A stretch of DNA of 64,000 nucleotides from an uncultured Bacteroidia bacterium. GTDB taxonomy: Bacteria > Bacteroidota > Bacteroidia > Bacteroidales > ML635J-15. The stretch spans positions 62,001 through 126,000 of the forward strand of contig CADAXK010000003.1 of NCBI GenBank assembly GCA_902791865.1, in the 5' to 3' direction. The translations under genes were made by a program, and so were the position numbers. Below are positions 39,601 to 47,164 of this stretch, in pieces. The notes under the pieces were generated by a model, which had not been told where the DNA came from, ran no database searches, and was given only the letters and a program-made list of their open reading frames with translations. Numbering within the stretch: the stretch's first letter is position 1; each line of letters opens with the position of its first letter.

Positions 39601-39695
39601 TGTGCGTTGGTCTTCGAGGGTTGTCCCGCGAACACGCTCACCGTACTTTCCACCGCATCGGACTGGTATTGTTGTATTTTGAACTTGAATTTCAT
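36642..39695 (-). CDS. type III restriction enzyme Res subunit
   Basis: A 1017-residue SF2 translocase-nuclease. Walker A GTGKT at residues 104-108 (METGTGKTYVYIK), the DEPQ box (IIMDEPQKMEG), motif VI-like QEVGRGLRI, and a C-terminal PD-(D/E)xK nuclease (YAPDWAIAF ... FIAETKG). The length is normal for Res. It acts with Mod to cut DNA after ATP-driven communication between two inversely oriented sites. Its start overlaps by one base the stop of a TPR gene, and mod lies two genes further upstream, so the mod-res pair is split. Base composition is visibly richer in GC than the accessory genes beside it. Confidence 0.92.
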   Translation of the reverse strand: MKFKFKIQQYQSDAVESTVSVFAGQPSKTNAQYHRDLGKQKQQLKAEFEEEYVGYRNSDVELNANQLLENIHHQQVQNDIPLSKSLAATNGLGACSLDLEMETGTGKTYVYIKTMFEMNKRFGWSKFIVVVPSIAIREGVYKSFTMLEEHFMELYGKKARYFIYNSANLTQIDSFSSDASINVMIINVQAFNTSFKEGAANKEARIIYSKRDDFQSRRPIDVIAANRPIIIMDEPQKMEGEATQRALRNFKPLFVLNYSATHKTSHNCIYALDAYDAYKQRLVKKIQVKGITVQNLLGTQNYIYFDSIILSKNHAPVVKLEIEVKGAAATRRQLCKFEQGDSLFAVSQLPAYKDFVITEINSLTNTVYFQNGKQLRQGEVMGDVSEKAIQLIQIRETIKSHFEKERALFQQGIKTLSLFFIDEVANYKSYDADGNEVQGPLWKMFEDEYNRYLNENLTLFEDDYQRYLRRFTAAQVHNGYFSIDKKGHSIDSEVKRGKDTSDDISAYDLILKNKERLLSFDEPTRFIFSHSALREGWDNPNVFQICTLRHANSSTAKRQEVGRGLRICVDNDGNRMDKERLGDAVHDTNKLTVIANENYSSFVDALQKETKDTLRERPTQATVDYFKDVTVKVGEEKHTISEQEAASIVSYLYDNDYIDEKGNILQDYHTDMEKGTLAPMSKKLQPIEEQVHKLIQSIFDPAALEDMVEDANGKAEVVNERLNDNAEKKEFKALWNEINHRYVYTVHYDSEELIQKANAAINSELNVTQLKYVVTTGMQGDDELDFTGEQSTRTREMRDVSTSNVPYDLVGDIAKAATLTRRTVTRILKGIQRSKLYMFKNNPEEFIRKVSHIIREQKATMIVEYISYNRTENKYDSDIFTKGKSRQTVDKVYEAKKHILDYVFPDSEGERHFAEDLDKAEEVCVYAKLPRSFQIPTPVGNYAPDWAIAFNDNAGIKHIFFIAETKGSMDSMQLSKMEESKIKCAEKLFNNISTSKVRYHKVKDYKTMMDIIQNSEF

Positions 39696-40963
39696 TATTT
39701 GTCTCTTAATGATTTAGCTTTTTCTTCATCAGCTTCCGCTTTAGCTATTAATTCAGATTTCTTTATTGAGTCTTCTTCCGTTTCTGCTAGCTTCCTATAA
39801 CATTTTGCACGGTTTTCATAGGCTTGTTTAATACCATCATCTATTGACAAAGCATGGTCTAATTCAGTAATAGCCTTTTCAGGAAGATTCATAGCCAAAT
39901 ATACTTCACCCCTTGTTACATACGACACCGGGGCTGAAGCATCCTTTTTTATCGCATTATTTATATCATTTAAGGCTTTGTCTAGTTCATCCATAATCAA
40001 CCACAAATCTGCTCGGTTGTTATATGTCGATGCCTTATTCGGATCTAGTTCTATTGCCTTGTCATAGTCTTTCATCGCGCCGTCTTTGTCTCCCATTTCC
40101 TTCCTTAATATTCCTCGATTGTTATACGCCATTGTATTATTCTGATCCAGATCTATTGCCTTGTCATAGTCTTTCATCGCGCCGTCCTTGTCTCCCATTT
40201 CCATCCTTAATATTCCTCTGTTGTTATATACATCCGCATCATTTGGACTCAACTCTATTGCCTTGTCACAATCTTTCATGGCACCTTCTTTGTCTCCCAC
40301 ATCCTTCCTTAATATTCCTCGGTTGTTGTATGCCTCAAATAAGTTTGAATCTATTTCTATTGCTTTTGTGTATAATTCTATCGCCTTTGTTTTATCTTTC
40401 TCAGACAATGCCTGAGTAAACAATTTACTTGCCATAGCTCTCTTTGCAGCTCTTTCAGCAGACTTTTTACTCTTATCAATATCTTTCTTTATTGCAGCAA
40501 TATCTTCTTTCAATCCTGTTATTTCGGACAACGATTCTTTTGCTGATTTTGCATCCTTATCTACAGATTCAATTTGAGTTTTTAACTCCTCAACCATTTT
40601 CTCATAACTCTTTTTTAAAAGTTTATCGCTCCGATTAGTAATAAATAAAGGAATAGCAATACCAACAACAGCCATCATTAATCCCATAATGGTTAACCAC
40701 TGAGATAAATCATCGTTAAAGTCTGCTACTTTTGTCCTAACATCCTCACGATACAGCTCAACTTCTTTTTCCATCTTTTCAAGTTGCGTTTTAAGAACTT
40801 CGTTCTCAGCTTGTAACAGCTTGATGGATTCTTGCTGATTGGTGGAAACTTGGGTGGATGTTTTTTGAGGCTGTTCTTGTATTGAGACAATTTGAGGCTG
40901 CTGTCCGAAAATACTCAGGCAGATCAACAACATCAAAACAACTAATGTACATCTCTGTTTCAT
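39695..40963 (-). CDS. membrane-anchored coiled-coil TPR protein in the RM operon
   Basis: A 422-residue protein. A signal-like N-terminus (MKQRCTLVVLMLLICLSIFGQ) and a second hydrophobic segment near residue 90-110 (MGLMMAVVGIAIPLFI) bracket a coiled coil. After another coiled coil there are about five TPRs of 34 residues, three of them nearly identical even at DNA level with a 102-bp period (units near 40053 and 40155). TPRs mediate protein contacts. Such a protein is not a normal part of type III RM; its one-base overlap with res suggests stable membership in the operon. The near-identical DNA repeats could change copy number by slippage. Confidence 0.78.
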   Translation of the reverse strand: MKQRCTLVVLMLLICLSIFGQQPQIVSIQEQPQKTSTQVSTNQQESIKLLQAENEVLKTQLEKMEKEVELYREDVRTKVADFNDDLSQWLTIMGLMMAVVGIAIPLFITNRSDKLLKKSYEKMVEELKTQIESVDKDAKSAKESLSEITGLKEDIAAIKKDIDKSKKSAERAAKRAMASKLFTQALSEKDKTKAIELYTKAIEIDSNLFEAYNNRGILRKDVGDKEGAMKDCDKAIELSPNDADVYNNRGILRMEMGDKDGAMKDYDKAIDLDQNNTMAYNNRGILRKEMGDKDGAMKDYDKAIELDPNKASTYNNRADLWLIMDELDKALNDINNAIKKDASAPVSYVTRGEVYLAMNLPEKAITELDHALSIDDGIKQAYENRAKCYRKLAETEEDSIKKSELIAKAEADEEKAKSLRDK

Positions 40964-40975
40964 ATCTATAATAAT

Positions 40976-41809
40976 TTAGTTTCTTATACTATTCTTTCTT
41001 TCGAATGAATCCCACAAGAAATTTACCAAAGTGACACTACTGCCTATTGCAAGTTTTGCGTGACGTTCTTGTAAACCTTTATAAGAAGCACTTTTTCCAT
41101 GGCCGCTACCGTATGCATTTCTTATAATAGCAATATTTGTAGCTATACCTCTTAAACTACCAAGTATTGCTTTTATTGCCGTTGCTTCTTTAGCCGTATC
41201 AGGAATATGTTTAGGTGTTATTTCTAACAATTTCATAGTCTCGTCAACGAGTTGATTCAACTTCCAATCCTTATTGGGGGTTATTCCATTCCTCTCCAAA
41301 ATAGTCTCACAACAGCTTTCTATCAGTTCCTTTGCCTTTCCTATTGCTTCTGTAGGGTTGGTAGATTGATTTTCAAGCATAATGCTCATCTGTTTATTGA
41401 TATATTCACTTGAAAATGCTTCCTCAACAGATTTTGCTGCAAATGCAGAAAACTGATTAGAGCTTATTCTATGTGCAATTTCCTTACATTTGGCATAATA
41501 CTTACCGTAAACATCATTGGGGGTGCCATAAGAATACGGATCATTGATTCCATCACGCTCTTTTTCAAAATTTGGGTACTGTAACTCATAATAATTCAGC
41601 AAATCGAGCAATAGTTTATTAGATTTATCATCTGTACTCTCGTTAATAAAGGCATTTAAAGATTTTCCTTTCGACAACCCATAATGAGAACATAAAGCAA
41701 CTCCAACACTTTCCATTGTAAAAGTGTCGAAATCTGCAGTAGAGAAGTCTAAAACATATCCTCCACGATTGAATAATTTTAAGAACAACCCTTTCTCGGT
41801 ATTATTCAT
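40976..41809 (-). CDS. abortive-infection-like protein with Abi C-terminal domain
   Basis: A 277-residue protein. The C-terminal 120 residues (AKELIESCCETILERNG ... RNAYGSGHGKS ... RHAKLAIGSSVTLVNFLWDSF) match the Abi-C pattern found at the end of many abortive infection proteins, with the RN...GHG motif. The N-terminal half is unrecognised. The ATG at 41809 is preferred over an in-frame TTG at 41815. It sits between mod and the TPR gene with gaps near 12 bases, so it is part of the operon. A role in limiting phage is inferred from family and place. Confidence 0.75.
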   Translation of the reverse strand: MNNTEKGLFLKLFNRGGYVLDFSTADFDTFTMESVGVALCSHYGLSKGKSLNAFINESTDDKSNKLLLDLLNYYELQYPNFEKERDGINDPYSYGTPNDVYGKYYAKCKEIAHRISSNQFSAFAAKSVEEAFSSEYINKQMSIMLENQSTNPTEAIGKAKELIESCCETILERNGITPNKDWKLNQLVDETMKLLEITPKHIPDTAKEATAIKAILGSLRGIATNIAIIRNAYGSGHGKSASYKGLQERHAKLAIGSSVTLVNFLWDSFERKNSIRN

Positions 41810-41820
41810 ATTCAAATAGA

Positions 41821-43797
41821 TTAAATGATTTTTCTGATAGTGTCTTTACTATACTCCTCCCAAATCTGCTCAAAGTTGTCCGCCACATTGTCCGTGGCGA
41901 AGCTGCTGTCACGGAGGACGAAGTAGTAGGGATGCTGGCGGGCGATTTCGGTGATGGTGGTCTCGTTCACGTCCTTGTCGAAGCAGGCCATCAAATAGCC
42001 ATTGTTTACATTGTACACTTTTGTTTTGGAACTTTGAGCTGAGAACTTAGAACTTGGATCATGCACATCTAAGCTCTCCCGACTAAGCTCTAAGATCTCA
42101 ATCTTTGCCGAAAGCTCGATTCCCAGTTCTATCATGGCTTGGAAGAGCAGGTCCTCGTCGGTGCGGTCAGGCTTGATGTTGTCCTCGAAGAGCAAGTTCT
42201 CGTTGAACTGCTCGGGCGAGTAATACACATCCTGCATGTTGGAGCTGTCGAGCTTCAGCACGCGGAAACCGATGTCCAAGGGCCCGGCCTCTGAGCCTGT
42301 TGAAGAGCCTGCAAACAAACCTTCTTCCACTTTCTTCTTTTCCAATTCTTCCACGATTTTCTTCCCCGCACGACGAATGCGCTCCTTGCCGATTTCGCAG
42401 ATAGTCTTATAGCCTGCCTTGTAAGCCTCACTCTTCTCGTCGGTCGCTTCGGGCAGTTGCACCATGATGAACTTGCGGTTGCCACCATCTTCGGCGTTGA
42501 GTTGCATGACAGCGTGAGCGGTAGTTGCAGAACCGGAGAAGAAATCGAGAACAAAAAAGTCGGTATCTTGCTTTGCGTTTATTATCAAAGACAATATTCT
42601 CATAATGAGTTCTTTAGGTTTTGGAAAGTCAAATATCTTCCGTCCTAGCAAATTTTCTAATTCTTTGCTGGCCATATCTGTACTACCAGAATCTTCATAA
42701 CTCCACAAATCGACAGGAACCATGCCCCCTTCCATTTCAAACAAAAACTTCTTTAATCGTGGGTAGGAATTTTCACCATTTTTCCCCCAATACAGTTTGT
42801 TTTCCTTTACATGTTGTTCATAAGTGGCTTTCTCATATTTCCAAGCATTTGTAGGATGAATTACTTCTTTGTTTGTGATTGGATTATATAGAGAATATGA
42901 CAAATTAGGTCGTTGGTCTTTTGTGGCAGGATTCACATAAGAGACACTTGTCCAAACCCCGCGAGGATCATTGTCTGGATTTGTATAAATGGAGTCAGCT
43001 TTCTCATTGCGCTTCTCTTTTATGTCGGTTACATTTGTGGAATTTTTCACATAACACAATAGAGGCTCTGTCAATGTTGTGAACCTTTTCGAATTGTTGC
43101 TACGAGTATAACGTTTTTCCCAAACAATTTGAGCGATAAAATTCCCAATTCCAAAAACTTCATCGCAGATTTTTCTCAGATTATGTGATTCATGCTCATC
43201 AATACTTATGAAAATCACACCATCCTCACTCAACAAGTCCTTTGCCACTTTTAGGCGTGGGTATATCATATTGAGCCAGTCGGTATGGAAACGGCCGTTG
43301 CTTTCGGTGTTGGCTACGAGGCAGTTGCCCTCCTCGTCCTCCTGCCCACTGTTGTGAATATACTCGCCGGCACTTTGAGCGAAGTTGTCGTTATACACAA
43401 AATCGTTGCCTGTGTTGTATGGTGGGTCAATGTAAATCATCTTCACCTTGCCGAGGTAGTTTTCGCGCAACAGCTTCAGCACCGACAGGTTATCACCCTC
43501 AATGTAGAGGTTTTGCGTAGTGTCGAAGTTCACGCTCTCTTCACGGCAAGGACGCAATGTATCGGTGGTCGGTGCGTTGGCCAAGCGAATGGCGTTACGC
43601 TTGTCTGGCCAGGTGAACTGATAGCGTTCCTCAGGACCTTCAACAATATCTTTAGACAATTCCTGCTTGAGCTTGTCAAAGTCTATCGCCACCTCTGGTC
43701 TCCCATTCTCATCAAGCCTTTCGGTTAGACAGTTGGGGAAAAGTTCCCCGATACGCTTTATGTTTTCGTCCACAATGTTAGTGGATTGCATTTTCAT
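41821..43797 (-). CDS. type III DNA methyltransferase Mod subunit
   Basis: About 658 residues. Catalytic motif IV is DPPYNTGND near residue 124 and the SAM motif I is FFSGSATTAHA further on, the beta-class order used by type III Mod proteins (N6-adenine). Between them lies the target recognition region. That region (about 42570-43270 on DNA) is much more AT-rich than both flanks, which suggests exchange of the recognition domain. Possible ATGs are 43818, 43806, 43797 and 43791; all overlap or nearly abut the preceding gene, and 43797 is a compromise. Without Res it would still methylate. Confidence 0.9.
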   Translation of the reverse strand: MKMQSTNIVDENIKRIGELFPNCLTERLDENGRPEVAIDFDKLKQELSKDIVEGPEERYQFTWPDKRNAIRLANAPTTDTLRPCREESVNFDTTQNLYIEGDNLSVLKLLRENYLGKVKMIYIDPPYNTGNDFVYNDNFAQSAGEYIHNSGQEDEEGNCLVANTESNGRFHTDWLNMIYPRLKVAKDLLSEDGVIFISIDEHESHNLRKICDEVFGIGNFIAQIVWEKRYTRSNNSKRFTTLTEPLLCYVKNSTNVTDIKEKRNEKADSIYTNPDNDPRGVWTSVSYVNPATKDQRPNLSYSLYNPITNKEVIHPTNAWKYEKATYEQHVKENKLYWGKNGENSYPRLKKFLFEMEGGMVPVDLWSYEDSGSTDMASKELENLLGRKIFDFPKPKELIMRILSLIINAKQDTDFFVLDFFSGSATTAHAVMQLNAEDGGNRKFIMVQLPEATDEKSEAYKAGYKTICEIGKERIRRAGKKIVEELEKKKVEEGLFAGSSTGSEAGPLDIGFRVLKLDSSNMQDVYYSPEQFNENLLFEDNIKPDRTDEDLLFQAMIELGIELSAKIEILELSRESLDVHDPSSKFSAQSSKTKVYNVNNGYLMACFDKDVNETTITEIARQHPYYFVLRDSSFATDNVADNFEQIWEEYSKDTIRKII

Positions 43798-44443
43798 CTT
43801 CTCCATCGAAAATATCATTTAAATTAGCCAATACTAATGAATAAAATAATTCTGTTCCCGTATATACTAATGGCATGCCAGTATTAGTATTTTCGTACAC
43901 AAGTTTTTGGGGGTCAATATTAGGATTTGTTGGCAGTTCAACATAATAAAACCAATTCTTGCTTGCCTTTTTACTGATTTCAATCAAAGAAATAAGTAGA
44001 TTTTTTTCTTCTTTGGAAACAAATCGTTCCAAACATTTATCTATGCCGTGTGCATATTCATTTCTTTTAGAATAACACTTTTTAAGAGTTCGATAATCAG
44101 CGTCATTAATAAATTGCATTTCCACCATCCATAGAAACAAAGATAATTTTGGATAAGATTTGCCGTTTTCCTTAACTCGTTGGAAAACATGATGATTGTA
44201 CTGTTTTTCTTTTTCTATATCTCTTGTATTGCAAAAATCTCCATCAACCAATTCAGTTTTTACAAAATAATAATATTCTCCTGTTTGCTCATCCTTTATT
44301 CTCCAATTTGAGTAAAAATCAAGAGATTTCTCTTTCCAAGATGACACAAAATTCTCAAATATCATCAGATATAGGCTGTAAAATACCAGTTCTTTCTGAA
44401 GTCTATCTTTATTTGCTACAATATTTAAGAAATCTGAATCCAT
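43778..44443 (-). CDS. HEPN-like protein, possible RNase
   Basis: A 221-residue mostly helical protein without a known name. It carries KRNEYAH with Arg127 and His132, the R-x4-H pattern of HEPN-fold ribonucleases, set in a helical region as in that family. HEPN proteins are frequent RNA-cutting effectors in phage defence and toxin-antitoxin modules. It lies between rloB-like and mod genes and overlaps the start of mod. The call rests on one short motif plus context. Confidence 0.5.
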   Translation of the reverse strand: MDSDFLNIVANKDRLQKELVFYSLYLMIFENFVSSWKEKSLDFYSNWRIKDEQTGEYYYFVKTELVDGDFCNTRDIEKEKQYNHHVFQRVKENGKSYPKLSLFLWMVEMQFINDADYRTLKKCYSKRNEYAHGIDKCLERFVSKEEKNLLISLIEISKKASKNWFYYVELPTNPNIDPQKLVYENTNTGMPLVYTGTELFYSLVLANLNDIFDGEDENAIH

Positions 44444-44497
44444 AAAGTGCTATATCATATTCCAATCTGTTCAATTTCTTTACCTATATTAATATAT

Positions 44498-45085
44498 TTA
44501 CTTCCCTTTATTTTCCACCATTTCTATCGCCTTATAAACATTTGTATAAGATTCCCCATTTACGCCAAGAGTTTGCGCCCGATTGGTAGCTTCTTCTTGC
44601 CGTCCTTCCCCAATCATTTCCACCACCCATTTTTCCTGCTGTAGAAACTTTTCTGATTTGTCATATTGAGGAATGAAGGTTTTTATTTCATCAATCACAG
44701 ATTGCAAAGTGCCAAAATAACGATTGGTACTTTTATAGTGCAACAAAAACCAATATTCTATGGATGGAAGCGAATCACAAAGAAGGACAGAAGGATTGTC
44801 CTTGTACTTCCGCTTCAAAGCAACTATTTTCTTATGCTCCGATTCATTCCATGTTGACACATCGGCATCAAATACACAGATTGCAAAACCATCATCACGA
44901 AGCACTTCTTCTATTCGTTTCGACAAGCCATTTGCAGTTTCAGTTCCAAAATAGCGCGGACGAATTTTTACTCGATAGTTCTTCAAACTATGAAGATGTG
45001 TAAAATACCATTGCTCTGTAATACCTGCACCAATAATGGTAGGTATCGGACTTCTACTTTTTCTTGTGGAAACTTTTCTAGCCAT
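44498..45085 (-). CDS. RloB-like protein
   Basis: A 195-residue protein of the RloB family: basic N-terminus, then IIGAGITEQWYFTHL with the conserved Glu, VFDADVSTWN with the acidic pair, and SLPSIEYWFLLHY. The layout resembles a Toprim-type metal site (Glu, then DxD), suggesting a nuclease. RloB is named from type I restriction loci where it travels with the ATPase RloA; here the ATPase gene ends five bases upstream. The same ATPase/RloB pairing is found, to my knowledge, in AbiL-type abortive infection modules. Confidence 0.78.
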   Translation of the reverse strand: MARKVSTRKSRSPIPTIIGAGITEQWYFTHLHSLKNYRVKIRPRYFGTETANGLSKRIEEVLRDDGFAICVFDADVSTWNESEHKKIVALKRKYKDNPSVLLCDSLPSIEYWFLLHYKSTNRYFGTLQSVIDEIKTFIPQYDKSEKFLQQEKWVVEMIGEGRQEEATNRAQTLGVNGESYTNVYKAIEMVENKGK

Positions 45086-45090
45086 TAAAA

Positions 45091-46383
45091 TTACTTTTTA
45101 ATATTTGGAATAGCCCCGAAAACACCATTTCTATAGGCTTTCTGAAGTGAAGAAATTCTGTTCAGACCCTTGTATTCTACCAATGAGTAGAGGTCTGTAT
45201 TTCCTGTTTCATCTTTTTCTGTAAACCATACCGAATCCTTTCGGATAAGATCATCTCCGACTGTATTCAATAACGGATCGTAATGAGTAGTAACCAACAG
45301 CTGTGCCCTATTGCGCTGTGACAGGAATTGCTCTATAACGAATTCGACCAAATCAGGATGCAGAGAGGCTTCTATTTCATCGATGAAAAGTAATGATTGT
45401 TTTTGAACCGCCTCAAAAATAGCAGCTTCAACACCAATAGTACGCTTGGTACCATCAGATTGGTATTCATCTGGAAGCACATAACTTTCTTCCCCTCGGC
45501 TGTTATGAACCTTATGAATAAATGTCGTTCTAACTTGATCCAGCGACTTTTCCTTTCTTAATTTCTCTTTAACCTCTGCCGATGCACCTTCGTCTTGCAG
45601 CACCATATTGAGTAGCATTTGCGGAATAGGTTGTTTTATCATATCGGTCTTAACATCAGAGATGTTGAAATCGGCCCTATGTACAAAATCAAGCAGATAG
45701 TCTTTGAGAATGCTGTTCTCAAGCATTTTTTCGCTTGCATATTCAAACATTCTTGTTTGCGGTTTTACCATTGGCATGATTCCGTTTCTTAACCATTCCC
45801 AAGCAGCATCTATCTCTTTCATCGCGACATTAACCTGCTTGCGGGCAGCAAAGAATGACATATTTGGAAGACACTTCAGAGACAATTCGTCCTTCGCAGC
45901 TTGGTTTATTTTTATAACAGATGAATTAAAATTAAGTACAGATTCTCCATCTTTCCATGTGCGTTCGAACAATTTTGTTGGTTGTACCGAGGTATAATAA
46001 TACAATCGTTCCAGAAGTACTTTATGCTGATCAAGTTTCAGTTCATACCAATATTTAATATTGCCAATGTAAAATTTGATGCTGAATTCTGTTGGCTCAT
46101 TTGGTGTCTCTTTATCAAGGCGAAACGGTTCAGAACCCGTTTCTTCTTCGATGTCATCGGGTTTATTAAAAACAAAGTCATGCAAAAACGATAACGCATA
46201 AAGCAAATTAGTCTTACCTGATGCATTGGCACCATATATCATGGCGAAACGAAGAAGGCGCACACCGGGAACAACTTCTACTATATGGCAATCTTCGAAT
46301 GTCTTATCTTTTGTCGCTTCAAAATTAAGTGTTACTTCATCCCTAAACGACATAAAGTTCTTTATTTTAAGCTCTTGTATCAT
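45091..46383 (-). CDS. AAA/ABC-type ATPase (RloA / AbiLi-like)
   Basis: A 430-residue SMC/ABC-like ATPase of the AAA15/AAA21 group. The N-terminus MIQELKIKNFMSFRDEVTLNF is typical, Walker A GANASGKTN lies near residues 51-59, and Walker B is LLFIDEIEASLHPDL, followed by a switch His (TTHYDPLL). It probably controls the RloB-like partner, as in OLD-type and Septu-like defence pairs. It is the first gene of the defence operon, behind the promoter at 46425-46456. Confidence 0.8.
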   Translation of the reverse strand: MIQELKIKNFMSFRDEVTLNFEATKDKTFEDCHIVEVVPGVRLLRFAMIYGANASGKTNLLYALSFLHDFVFNKPDDIEEETGSEPFRLDKETPNEPTEFSIKFYIGNIKYWYELKLDQHKVLLERLYYYTSVQPTKLFERTWKDGESVLNFNSSVIKINQAAKDELSLKCLPNMSFFAARKQVNVAMKEIDAAWEWLRNGIMPMVKPQTRMFEYASEKMLENSILKDYLLDFVHRADFNISDVKTDMIKQPIPQMLLNMVLQDEGASAEVKEKLRKEKSLDQVRTTFIHKVHNSRGEESYVLPDEYQSDGTKRTIGVEAAIFEAVQKQSLLFIDEIEASLHPDLVEFVIEQFLSQRNRAQLLVTTHYDPLLNTVGDDLIRKDSVWFTEKDETGNTDLYSLVEYKGLNRISSLQKAYRNGVFGAIPNIKK

Positions 46384-46424
46384 TATTATATGCTATTTAT
46401 TGTTTGTATATTCTTTTGTTTCGG

Positions 46425-46456
46425 CAAAATTACAATATTTATGCAAATCGAACAAA
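46425..46456 (-). promoter_or_regulatory. promoter of the defence operon
   Basis: Read leftwards: TTTG (46453-46456), 20-base spacer, TAATTTTG (46425-46432). It is about 40 bases before the ATPase ATG and only 37 bases from the palindromic operator cluster at 46493. Confidence 0.6.
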
Positions 46457-46492
46457 TAAAAATCTTGCTTGTTGAATTTTATATTAATATAT

Positions 46493-46559
46493 GACATATT
46501 TTATGTCGCAGTGACATGTAAAGTCAGATGTGTGTCGTATAAATATGTCGTTTTGACAT
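46493..46559. promoter_or_regulatory. palindromic operator cluster ATGTC/GACAT
   Basis: Half-sites GACAT (46493), ATGTC (46503), GACAT (46513), ATGTC (46545) and GACAT (46555). Neighbours within each group are separated by exactly five bases, giving two ATGTC-N5-GACAT palindromes plus one in the opposite arrangement. It lies between the divergent defence operon and the HNH-like gene, as an operator for a dimeric repressor would. No regulator gene for it is evident nearby. Confidence 0.6.
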
Positions 46560-46682
46560 GAAAATTGCAAAGGAATGAAAGTTGCTTACAATTTTACGGC
46601 AGGATACTCTTGCACCTGTATAAAGCAACCGGGCAAGAGCTGAACTATCAGAGAATAGGAGTTTTAACAAAAATTCTTTTTT

Positions 46683-46958
46683 ATGAGCAGATATAAAGTT
46701 CATAATTTACGAGAAGGCTCAAGACAAGGCAATTGGCTGGATTTCTGGAAAACAGAGACTGCTAAAGAATTAAATTGTTGTCGTGTTGTAGGTTGTCGAT
46801 CAAAAGCCACAGATGGTGCACATGTTCAACTAGATGCCCCAAATGACAGGAAATGGTACATCGTTCCAATGTGTCACCGACATAACTGCCAACATGGAAA
46901 ACACTATACTGTTTATGGACCTTTGGCACCAGTAAATGGCGGAGCCATTTTGCTGTAA
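46683..46958 (+). CDS. small HNH-like zinc protein
   Basis: A 91-residue protein. Cys32/Cys33 and Cys38, an AHV-type His47, and a terminal VPMCHRHNC group (Cys64, His65, His67, Cys69) resemble the ribbed zinc site and AH...PLC..HH layout of compact HNH nucleases. The strand YIVPMCHRHN is typical of that fold. It could be a DNA nuclease or simply a zinc-binding protein. It is divergent from the defence operon and shares its operator region, suggesting a link with it. Some 180 bases of leader precede it. Confidence 0.55.
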   Translation: MSRYKVHNLREGSRQGNWLDFWKTETAKELNCCRVVGCRSKATDGAHVQLDAPNDRKWYIVPMCHRHNCQHGKHYTVYGPLAPVNGGAILL

Positions 46959-47027
46959 ACTAATCGGGCAGTTCATCCCGTTAGAATCGAGCGGCCGAGG
47001 CAGTCCGGCCAGGAGGCTGCATTAGTT
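46958..47027 (+). other. nested RNA hairpin after the HNH-like gene
   Basis: AACTAAT (46958-46964) pairs with ATTAGTT (47021-47027), GCAG (46968-46971) with CTGC (47017-47020), and GGCCG (46993-46997) with CGGCC (47006-47010). Much richer in GC than the surroundings. It has no T run, so it is not a simple terminator. It does not show integron attC core sites. Confidence 0.4.
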
Positions 47028-47084
47028 ATTAACCAAAACAATGCCTATGGCTAGATTTTATTTGTAAAGAAAGCGATTATAATT

Positions 47085-47131
47085 AAAATCGCAGAAGGGG
47101 CTACTTTAACGAGTAGCCCCGATTTTGTTTT
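47085..47131. terminator. strong terminator, both directions possible
   Basis: GGGGCTACT (47097-47105) / AGTAGCCCC (47112-47120), extended by AAAATC/GATTTT with an internal loop, then GTTTT. It closes the HNH-like unit and stands beyond the end of the leftward acetyltransferase gene. Confidence 0.8.
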
Positions 47132-47164
47132 AAATAATTGTGTTTTCTATTTTCTAGAATTAAT

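Noticed and set aside
41821..43818. Phase-variable simple repeats in mod
   Set aside because: Type III mod genes often carry tetra- or pentanucleotide tracts; none was seen in this gene or its start region.
46958..47027. Integron attC site after the HNH-like gene
   Set aside because: Palindromic and placed after a small gene, but the expected RYYYAAC and GTTRRRY core sites are not present in the right orientation and no second cassette or integrase is seen.
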